From Pseudonocardia nigra (lineage in GTDB: Bacteria; Actinomycetota; Actinomycetes; Mycobacteriales; Pseudonocardiaceae): a DNA stretch of 44,412 bases. Shown piece after piece: positions 24,439 through 32,744 of this stretch (its first letter is position 1; the number at the start of each line of letters is the position of its first letter). Location of the stretch: contig NZ_JAHKRK010000045.1 in NCBI RefSeq assembly GCF_019396355.1, positions 1 to 44,412 of the forward strand, written 5' to 3'. The notes below the pieces were generated by a model. It was not told where the DNA came from and did not search any database. It worked only from the letters and a program-made list of their open reading frames with translations. Made by a program: the position numbers and the translations under genes.

Positions 24439-24487
24439 CAGGAAAGCCACGTTGCTGTCGTTCAGCGTCCGGAACGTGGCTTTCCTG
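24439..24487. terminator. Hairpin between convergent genes
   Basis: Perfect 15-bp arms (CAGGAAAGCCACGTT at 24439-24453 and its complement at 24473-24487) enclose a 19-base loop. It sits 14 bp after the ngcG stop and before the end of the convergent glycosylase-like gene, so it can stop transcription from both sides. Confidence 0.8.
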
Positions 24488-24526
24488 ACGTTCGCCGGCC
24501 ACCCCGCGGTCGCATCGGCGGGTCCG

Positions 24527-24975
24527 TCACACCGGCCAGAAGTACTCCATGCCGGGTCGGCGTCGGGGAACAGTGGGCCGTAGAACTCCGGGTCCTTGCG
24601 CACGAGGGCCGAGCGGTGGCTGCGGTGCACGCGGTCGTTGCCGATCCACTCGGGGAGCAGGCCCCGGTCGGCGAGCTGGGCCTGCGGCCGCGGCGACGTC
24701 AACCCGGCTGCGGCGAGGTCGGTGCCGATCGTGGCCGCGCACGTGTCGGCCCGGCCCCGCCCGACCCACTCCGCACAGATGTCGAGCCCGTAGGCCGCGA
24801 CCGCCTCGGGGTGCCCCGCCCACATCCGCACGGCGGGGTGGCGCTTCCACCCGTACGTCAGCCGGGTCAGCGCGCGCAGCACCTGCAGCGCCTCCACGCG
24901 CTGCTTCCCGAGGCGCCGGTCGTCGAGCACGGCGGCGCTGGCCGCGAAGTCGGGGTAGGGGAGGAAGGTCTGCAC
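24527..24975 (-). pseudogene. MSMEG_6728-family (pyrimidine-dimer DNA glycosylase-like) protein, frameshifted near the 3' end
   Basis: From the ATG at 24975 the frame reads MQTFLPYPDFAASAAVLDDR, then RLGKQRVEALQVLRAL, AGHPEAVAAYGLDICAEW and HRSALVRKDPEFYGPLFPDA, matching the MSMEG_6728 family, related to T4 endonuclease V-type glycosylases. At about 24550-24555 the expected C-terminus (MEYFWPV, stop at 24527) lies in another frame, one base out. In the present frame translation runs through the terminator and 230 bp into ngcG, which is implausible. A one-base deletion, real or a sequencing error, is the simplest explanation. Only the last eight or so residues are affected, so function could survive. 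It is in a two-gene unit with 24980-25582. Confidence 0.75.
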
Positions 24976-24979
24976 CGGC

Positions 24980-25582
24980 TCACCCCGCCTGCACGAGCGT
25001 GACCACGCGCGTCAGCGACGGGGTTCGCGGCGTCGACCCGAACCCGAACCGCACGGGCGGGGACACCGGCGCGAGCGGGCCCTGGTCGGCGCCGTCCCAC
25101 CGCACGGCGGCCTCCGTGAGCCGGTGCAGGTCCAGCGCCCCGTAGTACTCCCGCCGCCCGCCGGCCGCACTGCCGCGGGTGCGCACTCCCGGCAGCACCG
25201 CGCGCGCGACGACGTCGACGGCGCCGATCCACCGCGGGTGGGTGGCGAGCGCGCGCGGCACCGCCCGCAGCAGGAGCCCCAGCGCGGTGCGCCCGCCCAC
25301 CGTGAACGCGACGACCAGCGGGCCCGCCGTCACCCGCCAGTGGGCGCCGGCCACTTCTGCGTCGACGGGCGCCGTGCGGACGTCGTCGAACGTGTAGGTC
25401 GCCGCGACGAACTCCGCGACGGCGTCCGACGGTGCGAGCAGCACGCGGTGTCCGTCCGGCCGCTCCACCATCACGTCCGTGAACGCGCCCAGCGGCGATC
25501 GCGGCCAGTGCCCCACGACGACCCGGAGCCCCGCCCTCGTGCCCAGGCCGGCGATCCAGCCGTCGAAGCGATCGGTCATCAA
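24980..25582 (-). CDS. Conserved hypothetical protein
   Basis: A 200-residue protein of unknown function. It begins MMTDRFDGWIAGLGTRAGLR, contains ERPDGHRVLLAPSDAVAEFV and an internal hydrophobic patch (TAGPLVVAFTVGGRTALGLL), and has no clear signal peptide or catalytic motif. The content LGAFTDVMVERPDGHRVLLA gives the impression of a small soluble beta-rich domain. The start may be at 25582 or one codon later. Only 4 bp separate it from the glycosylase-like gene, so they are co-transcribed. Its function is not recognised. Confidence 0.75.
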   Translation of the reverse strand: MMTDRFDGWIAGLGTRAGLRVVVGHWPRSPLGAFTDVMVERPDGHRVLLAPSDAVAEFVAATYTFDDVRTAPVDAEVAGAHWRVTAGPLVVAFTVGGRTALGLLLRAVPRALATHPRWIGAVDVVARAVLPGVRTRGSAAGGRREYYGALDLHRLTEAAVRWDGADQGPLAPVSPPVRFGFGSTPRTPSLTRVVTLVQAG

Positions 25583-25719
25583 CCCTCCTCGCGTCGGAGC
25601 CGGACTACCCCGCAGCGGCGAAGGGATGTCCCTCCGGCCCGACGGCCTCGAGCACCCGGTCGTGCCCGCCGCGCCCGTCCTGGGGTGCGGATGATCGGGC
25701 GCGGCGGGAGGATGTGCTC

Positions 25720-26242
25720 ATGCCACAGCCACAGGGGGCCGAGCTCGAGGCCGTGCGGGCCCGTCGCGCCGAGCTGAAGGAAGAAGTACCTGCGTGCGCC
25801 GGGGGAGCGCCGGGCGACCACGGTGCGGGGCGTGCACCACCTCGCGCTGATCTGCCGCGACGTCGAGGAGACCATCCGCTTCTATCAGGACGTCCTCGGG
25901 TTCCCGCTGGTGGAGCTGGTGGAGAACCGCGACTACGCCGGGTCGAGCCACTTCTTCTTCGACATCGGCAACCGCAACCTGCTGGGCTTCTTCGACTTCC
26001 CCGGCCACGACCACCCGGACTTCTCGGAGACGGTCGGCGCGGTGCAGCACCTCGCGCTGTCCACCTCGGCCGAGGAGTTCGCCGCGGCGCGGGCGCGGCT
26101 CGACGATGCCGGCATCGACTACCTCGGCCCGGACCGCGGCATCGACAACAGCCTCTACATCCGCGACCCGAACGGGGTGGGCATCGAGTTCTACTGCGAG
26201 GAGCTCGGCCGCTTCGAGGGCGAGCCGCTGCTCTCCTCGTGA
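25720..26242 (+). pseudogene. VOC family (glyoxalase/bleomycin-resistance-like) protein, frameshifted near the N-terminus
   Basis: The ATG at 25720 has a good ribosome-binding site (GGGAGG, 8 bp upstream) and starts MPQPQGAELEAVRARRAELK, the usual opening of an actinobacterial VOC family. At 25780-25783 an extra A (GGAAGAAG for GGAGAAG) shifts the frame; the other frame continues KYLRAPGERRATTVRGVHHL and stays open to 26242. The body is a full VOC pair of beta-alpha-beta modules with metal-ligand candidates His (GVHHLAL), His (VQHLALS) and Glu (GIEFYCEE). Restart at the GTG of 25823 would give a 139-residue protein but has no ribosome-binding site. The family covers metal-dependent dioxygenases, lyases and resistance proteins; the substrate is unknown. 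Confidence 0.8.
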
Positions 26243-26389
26243 CCGCCGCCGGGCGCCGGGTGGCGACGGCCACGGAACCCGCCCAGCGTCTCGCGCGTCC
26301 TCTCGGTGTGGGACGACCGCGCGTGCGTATCGTCGCCGCGGCCCGGGCGGAACCGCGGATCGCCTGCGGCGACGGGAATGGTGGACAGG

Positions 26390-27622
26390 ATGAACGGTGA
26401 CTACCCGGGGCGGGGCGGTCCGCCGCCGCCCGGACGGCCACCCGGCCCCCCGCCGCGCCGCGGTGGTGGGCCCCAGTGGGTGCAGCCCCAGCGGCCGCGT
26501 TCCCAGCCGCCGAGTCAGCAGCAGCCGGGCCGGCAGCCGCCCGGCGCATTTCCTCCGCGCTCGCCGCAGGGCCAGCCGCCGCGCAGGCCGCGCCCGCTGC
26601 AGCCCACGGCTGTGCTGCCGGCCGGACAGGTACGACCGCAGGCCCCACCGGCCGCCCCACCGCGCCGCCCGGCCCGGCCCCGCCCGCTCCGGCGACCCAG
26701 GTGGGGGCGGCGGATCGGTGGCGCGCTCGCCGTCCTGCTGCTGCTCGTCGTCGGGTTCGGCGTCTACATCGACACCACGCTCACCAGGGTGTCCGCGCTC
26801 CCGGCCGACAGCGCCGCGGTGTCGGAGGGCACGAACTGGCTCATCGTGGGCTCCGACAGCCGGGCCAACCTCACCCCGGAGCAGCGCGCCGAGTACGCCA
26901 CCGGCGATCCCGAGTCCGAGCTCACCGACACGATCATGCTGCTGCACACCGGCAGCGGCCCGACCACGCTGGTGAGCATCCCGCGGGACTCGATGGTCAG
27001 CATCCCCGGGCACGGCCGGCACAAGATCAACTCAGCGTACGCGCGCGGTGGCGGGGCCGACGGCGGCGGGCCGGAGCTGCTGGTGCGGACGGTCGAGGGC
27101 GCCACCGGGCTGCACATCGACCACTACGTCGAGATCGGGTTCCTCGGGATCGTCTCCGTGGTCGACGCCGTGGGCGGCGTCGACATGTGCATCCCCGAGG
27201 CGATCGAGGACCCGAAGGCCGCGCTGGACATCGAGGCGGGCTGCCAGACCCTCGACGAGGCCACCGCGCTGGGCTACGTCCGCACCCGCGCCACCGCGAC
27301 GTCGGACTTCGGCCGGGTGGAGCGCCAGCGCGCGTTCATCTCCGCATTGCTGGACAAGGTCACCAGCCCGGGCACGGTGCTCAACCCGTTCCGGATCGTG
27401 CCGCTGGCCACCGACCTGTCCGAGTCGATCGCCGTGGACGAGGGCACCCACGTGTGGCACCTGGCGAGCCTCGGCCTAGCGATGCGCGGGCTCGCCGAGG
27501 GCGTCTCCACCACCGTTCCCGTCCGCGACGGCGTGGTGAACTGGGACCGGGAGCGGGCCAGTGCGCTGTTCGAGGCACTGGCGAACGACGAGCGGCCGCC
27601 GGAGAACGCCCTGGGGCCCTGA
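26390..27622 (+). CDS. LytR-CpsA-Psr (LCP) family cell-wall glycopolymer ligase
   Basis: A 410-residue membrane protein. The first 100 residues are a Pro/Gln/Arg-rich cytoplasmic tail, then one membrane helix (IGGALAVLLLLVVGFGVYID) and the LCP domain outside: WLIVGSDSRANLTPEQR, SELTDTIMLLHT, LVSIPRDSMVSIPGHG, HKINSAYARGG and GYVRTRATATSDFGRVERQR. The arginines and aspartates that bind the polyprenyl pyrophosphate are present. LCP proteins attach teichoic acid or arabinogalactan-type polymers to peptidoglycan. An in-frame ATG at 26378 is an alternative start. It is a single-gene unit ending in a hairpin. Confidence 0.92.
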   Translation: MNGDYPGRGGPPPPGRPPGPPPRRGGGPQWVQPQRPRSQPPSQQQPGRQPPGAFPPRSPQGQPPRRPRPLQPTAVLPAGQVRPQAPPAAPPRRPARPRPLRRPRWGRRIGGALAVLLLLVVGFGVYIDTTLTRVSALPADSAAVSEGTNWLIVGSDSRANLTPEQRAEYATGDPESELTDTIMLLHTGSGPTTLVSIPRDSMVSIPGHGRHKINSAYARGGGADGGGPELLVRTVEGATGLHIDHYVEIGFLGIVSVVDAVGGVDMCIPEAIEDPKAALDIEAGCQTLDEATALGYVRTRATATSDFGRVERQRAFISALLDKVTSPGTVLNPFRIVPLATDLSESIAVDEGTHVWHLASLGLAMRGLAEGVSTTVPVRDGVVNWDRERASALFEALANDERPPENALGP

Positions 27623-27632
27623 CGGGCTCGTC

Positions 27633-27666
27633 AGTGGAGGACGTCGCCGGAGCGACGTTCTCCACT
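27633..27666. terminator. Hairpin between the convergent LCP and Ku genes
   Basis: 15-bp arms AGTGGAGGACGTCGC (27633-27647) and GCGACGTTCTCCACT (27652-27666) pair with one mismatch around a 4-base loop. It lies 11 bp after the LCP stop and 10 bp from the Ku stop, a bidirectional terminator position. Confidence 0.8.
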
Positions 27667-27675
27667 CACAGGTGC

Positions 27676-28608
27676 TCAGGCCGGCTTCCGGGTGCGCTTG
27701 CGCGGCGCGGGCGCGGCCTCCTCGTCGTCCGCGGCCTTCTTCTTCGCCGACGACTTGCGCGCGGGCGCCTTCTTCGGGGCCGGCTCCTTCGCGGGTGGGC
27801 TCGCCGCCTGCTTCCCGCCCGCCGCGCCCGCCCGGGCCGCCTCCACGCTGGCCTGCAGGGCGCTGAGCAGGTCGGTCATGCTGTCCGGCCCCTCGTCGGC
27901 CGTGGCGGCCGCCGGTGCCGGCCGCGTGTCACCGGTGGTGCGCTTGCGATCGATGAGCTCCACCACGGCGTCGCGGTACTCGTCCTGGAACTGCGTGGGG
28001 TCGAAGTCGGCGCCGAGGCTCTCCACCAGCGACGCCGCCATCGTCAGCTCCTGGGGCCGCAGCTCGACGTCGGCATCCAGGATGTCGAACTCGGGCTCGC
28101 GCACCTCGTCGGGCCAGAGCATGGTCTGCAGCACGATGGCCTTGTCCCGCACGCGCAGCAGCGCCAGCGTCTCGCGCTGCCGCAGCGCGACACGCACCAC
28201 TGCCATCCGGTCGGTCTGCACGAGCGCCTCACGCAGCAGTGCGTACGGCTTGGCCGCCTTCACCTCGGGTTCGAGGTAGTAGCTCTTGTCGAACAGGAGG
28301 GGATCGATCTGGTCGGCGGGCACGAACTCGATGACGTCGATCTCGTGACCCGACACGGACGGCAGCGAGTCGAGGTCCTCCTCGCTGAGGGTGATGAGCT
28401 CGCCGTCCTCGGTCTCGTATCCCTTGACGATGTCGGCGTAGGCCACCTCCTCCCCGTCGATCGAGCAGGTGCGCTTGTACTTGATCCGTCCACCGTCGGC
28501 CGCGTGCACCTGGTGGAACCGGATGTCGTGGTTCGTGGTGGCCGAATAGAGCTTGATCGGCACGCTGACCAGACCGAACGACACGGCGCCGCTCCACATC
28601 GCGCGCAT
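27676..28608 (-). CDS. ku: Ku protein, non-homologous end joining
   Basis: A 310-residue bacterial Ku. It starts MRAMWSGAVSFGLVSVPIKL, the family hallmark, and continues with FHQVHAADGGRIKYKRTCSI, VIEFVPADQIDPLLFDKSYY and the HEIDVIEF strand; the core domain ends about residue 250. The C-terminus is Lys/Ala-rich (PKKAPARKSSAKKKAADDEE), as in many actinobacterial Ku proteins, and helps DNA binding. Ku rings hold broken DNA ends and recruit the ligase. The start at 28608 was chosen because the family begins there; upstream in-frame codons extend only to 28638. The ligase gene is divergent, 67 bp away. Confidence 0.96.
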   Translation of the reverse strand: MRAMWSGAVSFGLVSVPIKLYSATTNHDIRFHQVHAADGGRIKYKRTCSIDGEEVAYADIVKGYETEDGELITLSEEDLDSLPSVSGHEIDVIEFVPADQIDPLLFDKSYYLEPEVKAAKPYALLREALVQTDRMAVVRVALRQRETLALLRVRDKAIVLQTMLWPDEVREPEFDILDADVELRPQELTMAASLVESLGADFDPTQFQDEYRDAVVELIDRKRTTGDTRPAPAAATADEGPDSMTDLLSALQASVEAARAGAAGGKQAASPPAKEPAPKKAPARKSSAKKKAADDEEAAPAPRKRTRKPA

Positions 28609-28675
28609 GCGAGCCCCTGTTCCTCCGCGGGTTACCACTCTGGGTGATTGGTGTTCCTGGTGTCAGCATGGCGGC
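28609..28675. promoter_or_regulatory. Divergent promoter region of ku and the DNA ligase gene
   Basis: A 67-bp gap separates the two divergent starts, so both promoters must lie here or within the coding ends. No clear -10/-35 pair or operator was recognised; the tight arrangement suggests shared control of the two NHEJ genes. Confidence 0.4.
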
Positions 28676-29596
28676 GTGCAGCCCATGCTCGCCACCCCTG
28701 GAGCCCTTCCGGATGGACCGGAATGGCTGTTCGAGGTGAAATGGGACGGAATGCGGCTGCTCGCCGAGGCCGTGGCCGGTGGGGTCCGGCTGACCAGCCG
28801 CAGCGGACGCGACGTCACGTCCCATTTCCCCGAGCTCGCCGAGCTCACCCGCCTCGCCCCCGACGTCCTACTCGACGGCGAGGTGGTGCTGCTGGAGGGC
28901 GGCATCCCGAGCTTCGCGGCGCTCGCCGACCGCATGCACGGCCCGGTCCCCCCGCGGATCGCGCACGCGCGGCCGGTCACGTTCATGGTGTTCGACGTCC
29001 TGCGGCTCTACGGCGTGCCGCTGCTGGAACGCCCGCTCGAGGAGCGCCGCGGCACCCTGGAACGGCTCGACCTCACCGCTGTGCCCGCCCTGTCGCTGTC
29101 GCCGACCTACACCGATGGCCAGGCCCTTCTCGACGCCACCGTGCAGCGGGGCATGGAGGGTGTGGTCGCCAAACGCCGCGACTCGCCCTACCGGCCCGGA
29201 TGCCGCAGCCCCGCCTGGGTGAAGGTCACCCATCGCCGCACCCAGATCTGCCTCGTCGGCGGGTGGCGGGCGGAACGCAGCAGTGCAGGACGGATCGGGG
29301 CGCTCCTGCTGGGAGTGCCGGACGGCGGCGGCCTGCGCTACGCGGGGAAGGTGGGGTCCGGGCTCGCGGGTGAGATCGCCCAGCGGGTGCTGCGGGACCG
29401 GCTCGTCACTGCGGAGGCCTCGCCGTTCACCGAACGGGTGCCGCGGTCGGACGGCGTGGGAGCACACTGGTGCGAGCCCTCGACCGTCGTCGAGGTGGCC
29501 CACATGGGCTGGACCGACGGCGGACGGTTGCGGCAGCCGGTGTTCCGGGGGGTCCGCGACGACCTGGATCCCGACCAGGTCGGGTCCGAGTCGTGA
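28676..29596 (+). CDS. ATP-dependent DNA ligase (LigD ligase-domain type, stand-alone)
   Basis: A 306-residue ligase with only the adenylation and OB-fold domains of LigD. Motif I is FEVKWDGMR with the AMP-accepting lysine (about residue 23). Further motifs are SRSGRDVTSHFPEL, LLDGEVVLLEG, FMVFDVLRL, EGVVAKRRDSPYRPG (motif IV region) and SPAWVKVTHRRTQ (motif V). The GTG at 28676 (VQPMLATPG) matches the usual family start; an ATG three codons later is an alternative. There is no polymerase or phosphoesterase domain, so those parts of NHEJ must be encoded elsewhere or be absent. Confidence 0.92.
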   Translation: MQPMLATPGALPDGPEWLFEVKWDGMRLLAEAVAGGVRLTSRSGRDVTSHFPELAELTRLAPDVLLDGEVVLLEGGIPSFAALADRMHGPVPPRIAHARPVTFMVFDVLRLYGVPLLERPLEERRGTLERLDLTAVPALSLSPTYTDGQALLDATVQRGMEGVVAKRRDSPYRPGCRSPAWVKVTHRRTQICLVGGWRAERSSAGRIGALLLGVPDGGGLRYAGKVGSGLAGEIAQRVLRDRLVTAEASPFTERVPRSDGVGAHWCEPSTVVEVAHMGWTDGGRLRQPVFRGVRDDLDPDQVGSES

Positions 29597-29717
29597 TCTC
29601 CGGGCCCTTGGCGGGCCGCCCGGTCCGGGGCAGGATGTTGCAGGCGCAATGCTGGACGAGGGGGGCCCCGGTGGATCGCAACGAGACCGACCTCCCGGGT
29701 CGTCTACGGTGGTACCG

Positions 29718-30326
29718 GTGACGACGATGCTCACGTGGCAGGCCGACGACGGCCGAGGGCTCGAGGGCACGCGGCTCCTCCTCGGAACCGGCGGGTTCCG
29801 CGCACTGGGCCGGATGGTGCGGGTCGGCGCCGGCGGAGAGTTCACCGCCTCCTACCGCCTCATCGTGGGTGAGGACGGCAGGCTCGCGCGGCTCTCGGTC
29901 ACCAGCGCCACCGCGGAGAAGGAGCGTCATCTCACGCTCAACCGCACCGACGACGGCGTGTGGCTGGTCGACACGGGCGCGGCCTCCGGCGGCACCCGCG
30001 GCGACTTCGCCGGGGCGCTCGACGTCGACCTCGCCTACAGCCCGATGTTCAACTCGCTCCCGATCCGCCGCCTCGGCCTGCACCGGAAGCCGGGCGAGCA
30101 CGTGGTGCCGATGGTGTTCGTGTCGCTGCCGGACCTCGAGATGCAGGTGGTCGAGCAGGTCTACCGCACCGTGTCGGTGCTCGACGACGAGTCGGGGCAC
30201 GCGCTGGTCGAGTTCCGGTGGGGCGACTTCTCCGCCGAGCTCGTGGTCGACGCCGACGGTGTGGTGTCGAGCTACCCGGGCCTCGCGCGCCGGCTGTCGC
30301 CGGGCGTCACGCCCGCAGCGGGCTGA
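29718..30326 (+). CDS. Putative glycolipid-binding domain protein (PF06475-like)
   Basis: A 202-residue protein of the putative glycolipid-binding family: LTWQADDGRGLEGTRLLLGT at the start, then FTASYRLIVGEDGRLARLSV, DGVWLVDTGAA, DVDLAYSPMFNSLPIRRLGL and VVDADGVVSSYPGLARRLSP. The family forms a closed beta barrel; its biochemical role is not established. The GTG at 29718 gives the longest likely product; the ATG at 29727 is an alternative. It is an isolated gene bounded by the hairpin at 30360. Confidence 0.85.
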   Translation: MTTMLTWQADDGRGLEGTRLLLGTGGFRALGRMVRVGAGGEFTASYRLIVGEDGRLARLSVTSATAEKERHLTLNRTDDGVWLVDTGAASGGTRGDFAGALDVDLAYSPMFNSLPIRRLGLHRKPGEHVVPMVFVSLPDLEMQVVEQVYRTVSVLDDESGHALVEFRWGDFSAELVVDADGVVSSYPGLARRLSPGVTPAAG

Positions 30327-30359
30327 CGCCCGCCGCGCGCCACGTTCGCCGTATCGCTG

Positions 30360-30418
30360 GATGCCAGCATGGTGGCCTTACTGCCGTCCAGTGGCAGTAT
30401 TGTCACCTTGCTGGCATC
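30360..30418. terminator. Long hairpin between convergent genes
   Basis: Two 26-base arms (starting GATGCCAGCA at 30360 and ending TGCTGGCATC at 30418) pair at 22 of 26 positions around a 7-base loop. It lies between the glycolipid-binding-like gene and prephenate dehydrogenase, overlapping the last bases of the latter's stop codon. Confidence 0.8.
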
Positions 30419-31361
30419 ACCCCCAGCCCACCACCGCGTCGCCGCGGCGGCCGATGTCGCGCAGTTCGGCGAGGGCCCCGGGGCCCTCGATCCGCACCCG
30501 CACGCCCTGCGGATCGCGGGCGGCCGCCCACCGCTGACGCCCGGCGTGCCCGGCGCGGACGGTCGCGGCGAGCCCTCCGGTGGAGGCGAGCGCACCCCGC
30601 ATCGCCCCGAGCCTGCCCAGCGCGTCGTCCACGGCCGCGAGCAGGGCGTCCCGGTTGCCTTCGCACATCGCGAGCACGAGCTCCGGTCTCGTCCCCGCGA
30701 CCCGGGTGCCGTCGGCGAAGGACGACGCGGCGAGCGCGAGCGGCAGGTCGTCCTCGCCCGCCGCCCCCACCGCGGCCAGCACGGCCGCGAACAGGTGCGG
30801 AAGGTGCGACACCTTCGCCACGGCGAGGTCGTGCTCGTCGGCGGCCGCCGGCACGACCCGGGATCCGCACGCCCAGGCCAGCTCCGCGACGTCGGCCCAC
30901 ACGTCGAGGTCGAGGCCGTCGTCGGCGGCCACCACCCACGCCGCGTCGACGAACAGCGTCCCGTTGCCCGCCGCCCAGCCGGACTCGGCGGTGCCCGCCA
31001 TCGGGTGCCCGCCGACGAACCGGGCCCGCGGTGCGTAGCGGGCGACGGCGTCGGCCACCGCCACCTTGACGCTCACGGCGTCGGTGAGCCGGCAGGTCGG
31101 GGCGACCGCGTCGACCCGGCGCAGCACCTCCGGCAGCACCGGCAGCGGCACGGCGAGCACGACCAGCGCATCGGTGTCGGCGGCCCGGCGCAGGGCCGCG
31201 TCGGTGTCGGTGCCCACGTCGAACCCGTCGGCGCGGGCCTGCTCGGCCGTCCCGTCGGACGCCGTGGCGCCCCACACCGTGCGCCCGGCCTTGTCCGCGG
31301 CGCGCAGGAGCGAACCGCCGATCAACCCTGCGCCTATCACGCAGACCGCCCGTTCCGTCAC
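30417..31361 (-). CDS. tyrA: Prephenate dehydrogenase
   Basis: A 314-residue TyrA. The NAD-binding motif is CVIGAGLIGGSLLRAADKAG at the N-terminus; LVVLAVPLPVLPEVL, TDAVSVKVAV and the prephenate-site segment FVGGHPMAGTAESGW follow, then the helical domain with KVSHLPHLFAAVL. It converts prephenate to 4-hydroxyphenylpyruvate for tyrosine. The GTG at 31361 (VTERAVCVIGAG) was chosen; the longer reading from 31415 would run through a palindrome. No ribosome-binding site is visible before the GTG, so translation may be leaderless or weak. Confidence 0.93.
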   Translation of the reverse strand: MTERAVCVIGAGLIGGSLLRAADKAGRTVWGATASDGTAEQARADGFDVGTDTDAALRRAADTDALVVLAVPLPVLPEVLRRVDAVAPTCRLTDAVSVKVAVADAVARYAPRARFVGGHPMAGTAESGWAAGNGTLFVDAAWVVAADDGLDLDVWADVAELAWACGSRVVPAAADEHDLAVAKVSHLPHLFAAVLAAVGAAGEDDLPLALAASSFADGTRVAGTRPELVLAMCEGNRDALLAAVDDALGRLGAMRGALASTGGLAATVRAGHAGRQRWAAARDPQGVRVRIEGPGALAELRDIGRRGDAVVGWG

Positions 31362-31377
31362 GGAGGGACGGTACCGC

Positions 31378-31421
31378 CCGTGAGTGGATACGAGTGCTCC
31401 AGCACTCGTATCCACTCACGG
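31378..31421. terminator. Perfect 21-bp-arm palindrome after the amidase gene
   Basis: Arms of 21 bp (31378-31398 and 31401-31421) pair perfectly around a 2-base loop; each contains GTGAGTGGATACGAG or its complement. The palindrome covers the amidase stop codon (31416-31418) and stands 17 bp before the tyrA start, so it should terminate the amidase transcript. Confidence 0.85.
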
Positions 31422-32744
31422 CCTGGTCAGCGCCCCCGCCACCCGCAGCATCCCGCGCTCCTCGAGCCCGACGCCCACCACCTGCACGCCGGCGGGCAGC
31501 TCGCCGTCGGGCACCTCTCCGGGGACCGACACGGCGGGCCAGCCGGTGAGGTTGAACGGCAGCGTGAGCGCGAGCAGTGCGGGCCGCACGGGCACGGCCG
31601 CGCCATCGACCTCGACCGTGGCCGCGCCGATCGGGGTGGCCCGCAGGCGGGTCGTGGGCAGGACGAGGACGTCGACGTCGCCCACTGCCGCCCGCATCGC
31701 GGCGACGAGCCTGCCCCGGGCGCGCAGCGCGTCGACGTACTCGCGCGCGGGCTGCGTGACAAACGGCTGCAGGCGATCCCGCGTCGCGTCCTGGTAGTCG
31801 TGGGGGCGCTCACTGAGCCAGGCCGCGTGCGTGGCGTACGCCTCCGCCCCGACGATCGCGGGGTAGGTGGCGGCGAGCTCGTCGATCATCGGGGTGCGCA
31901 CCTCGACGACGGACGCGCCCGCGGCGCGCAGCCGCTCGACGGCGGCGTCCACCGCCGCGGCGAGCACGGGGTCGGCCGGGCGCCAGTAGTCGTCCACCGG
32001 GACCCCGACCCGGACGCCCGCGACGCCGGGTGCCTGGATGCCCCCGCCGGTGCCGTCCGGGCGGCTGAGCACGTCCCACGCCACCGAGGCGCCGTGCACG
32101 TCCGCGGTGAGCACGCCGACGTGGTCGCAGGTCTCCGACAGCGGGAAGACGCCGTCGGTGGACAGCCTGCCGAACGCCGGCTTCAGCCCGACCACCCCGC
32201 ACAGCGCGGCGGGCGTGCGGACGCTCGCGCCGGTGTCGGTGCCCAGCGTGAGCGGGAGGTGCCCGGCGGCGACCGCGGCGGCGGATCCCGACGAGGAGCC
32301 ACCGGTGATGCGCGTCGGGTCGTGCGGGTTGCGCGCGGGCCCGGTGGCGGCCACGTCGCCGGTGGGGCCGTAGGCGAACTCGTGGGTGTGCAGCTTGGCG
32401 ACGACGATCGCGCCCGCCTCCCGCAGCCGCGCGACGACCCGGGCGTCCTCCGCGGCCGGCGCGGCGTCGGCCAGGATCGCCGAGCCGGCCCGGGTGGGCA
32501 GCCCGGCCACGTCGAACAGGTCCTTCACGCCGACCGCCACCCCGTGCAGCGGGCCGCGCCACTCGCCGCGCGCGAGCTCCTCGCCCAGCGCGGCGGCCTC
32601 GGCGAGGGCCCGCTCGGCGTCGAGGGTGATCACGGCGTTGCAGGTGTCACCGGCGAGCCGGTCCAGCACCTCGGTGACGTGTTCGGTGGGGGAGAGCTCG
32701 CGGGAACGCAGCGCCATCCCGAGCTCGCGCAGGGGCGGGATCAC
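31416..32744 (-). CDS. Amidase (amidase signature family)
   Basis: A 442-residue enzyme of the amidase signature family. The catalytic Ser-cisSer-Lys set is visible: Lys in GVAVGVKDLFDVAGLPTRAG, the signature RITGGSSSGSAAAVAAGHLP, and GTDTGASVRTPAALCGVVGL carrying the acyl-accepting serine. It hydrolyses an amide to acid and ammonia in the cytosol; the substrate is unknown. The GTG start at 32744 overlaps the stop of the M20 peptidase by 4 bp (GTGA). The pair may act in sequence on an acylated amino acid or amide (inference). Confidence 0.92.
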   Translation of the reverse strand: MIPPLRELGMALRSRELSPTEHVTEVLDRLAGDTCNAVITLDAERALAEAAALGEELARGEWRGPLHGVAVGVKDLFDVAGLPTRAGSAILADAAPAAEDARVVARLREAGAIVVAKLHTHEFAYGPTGDVAATGPARNPHDPTRITGGSSSGSAAAVAAGHLPLTLGTDTGASVRTPAALCGVVGLKPAFGRLSTDGVFPLSETCDHVGVLTADVHGASVAWDVLSRPDGTGGGIQAPGVAGVRVGVPVDDYWRPADPVLAAAVDAAVERLRAAGASVVEVRTPMIDELAATYPAIVGAEAYATHAAWLSERPHDYQDATRDRLQPFVTQPAREYVDALRARGRLVAAMRAAVGDVDVLVLPTTRLRATPIGAATVEVDGAAVPVRPALLALTLPFNLTGWPAVSVPGEVPDGELPAGVQVVGVGLEERGMLRVAGALTRP

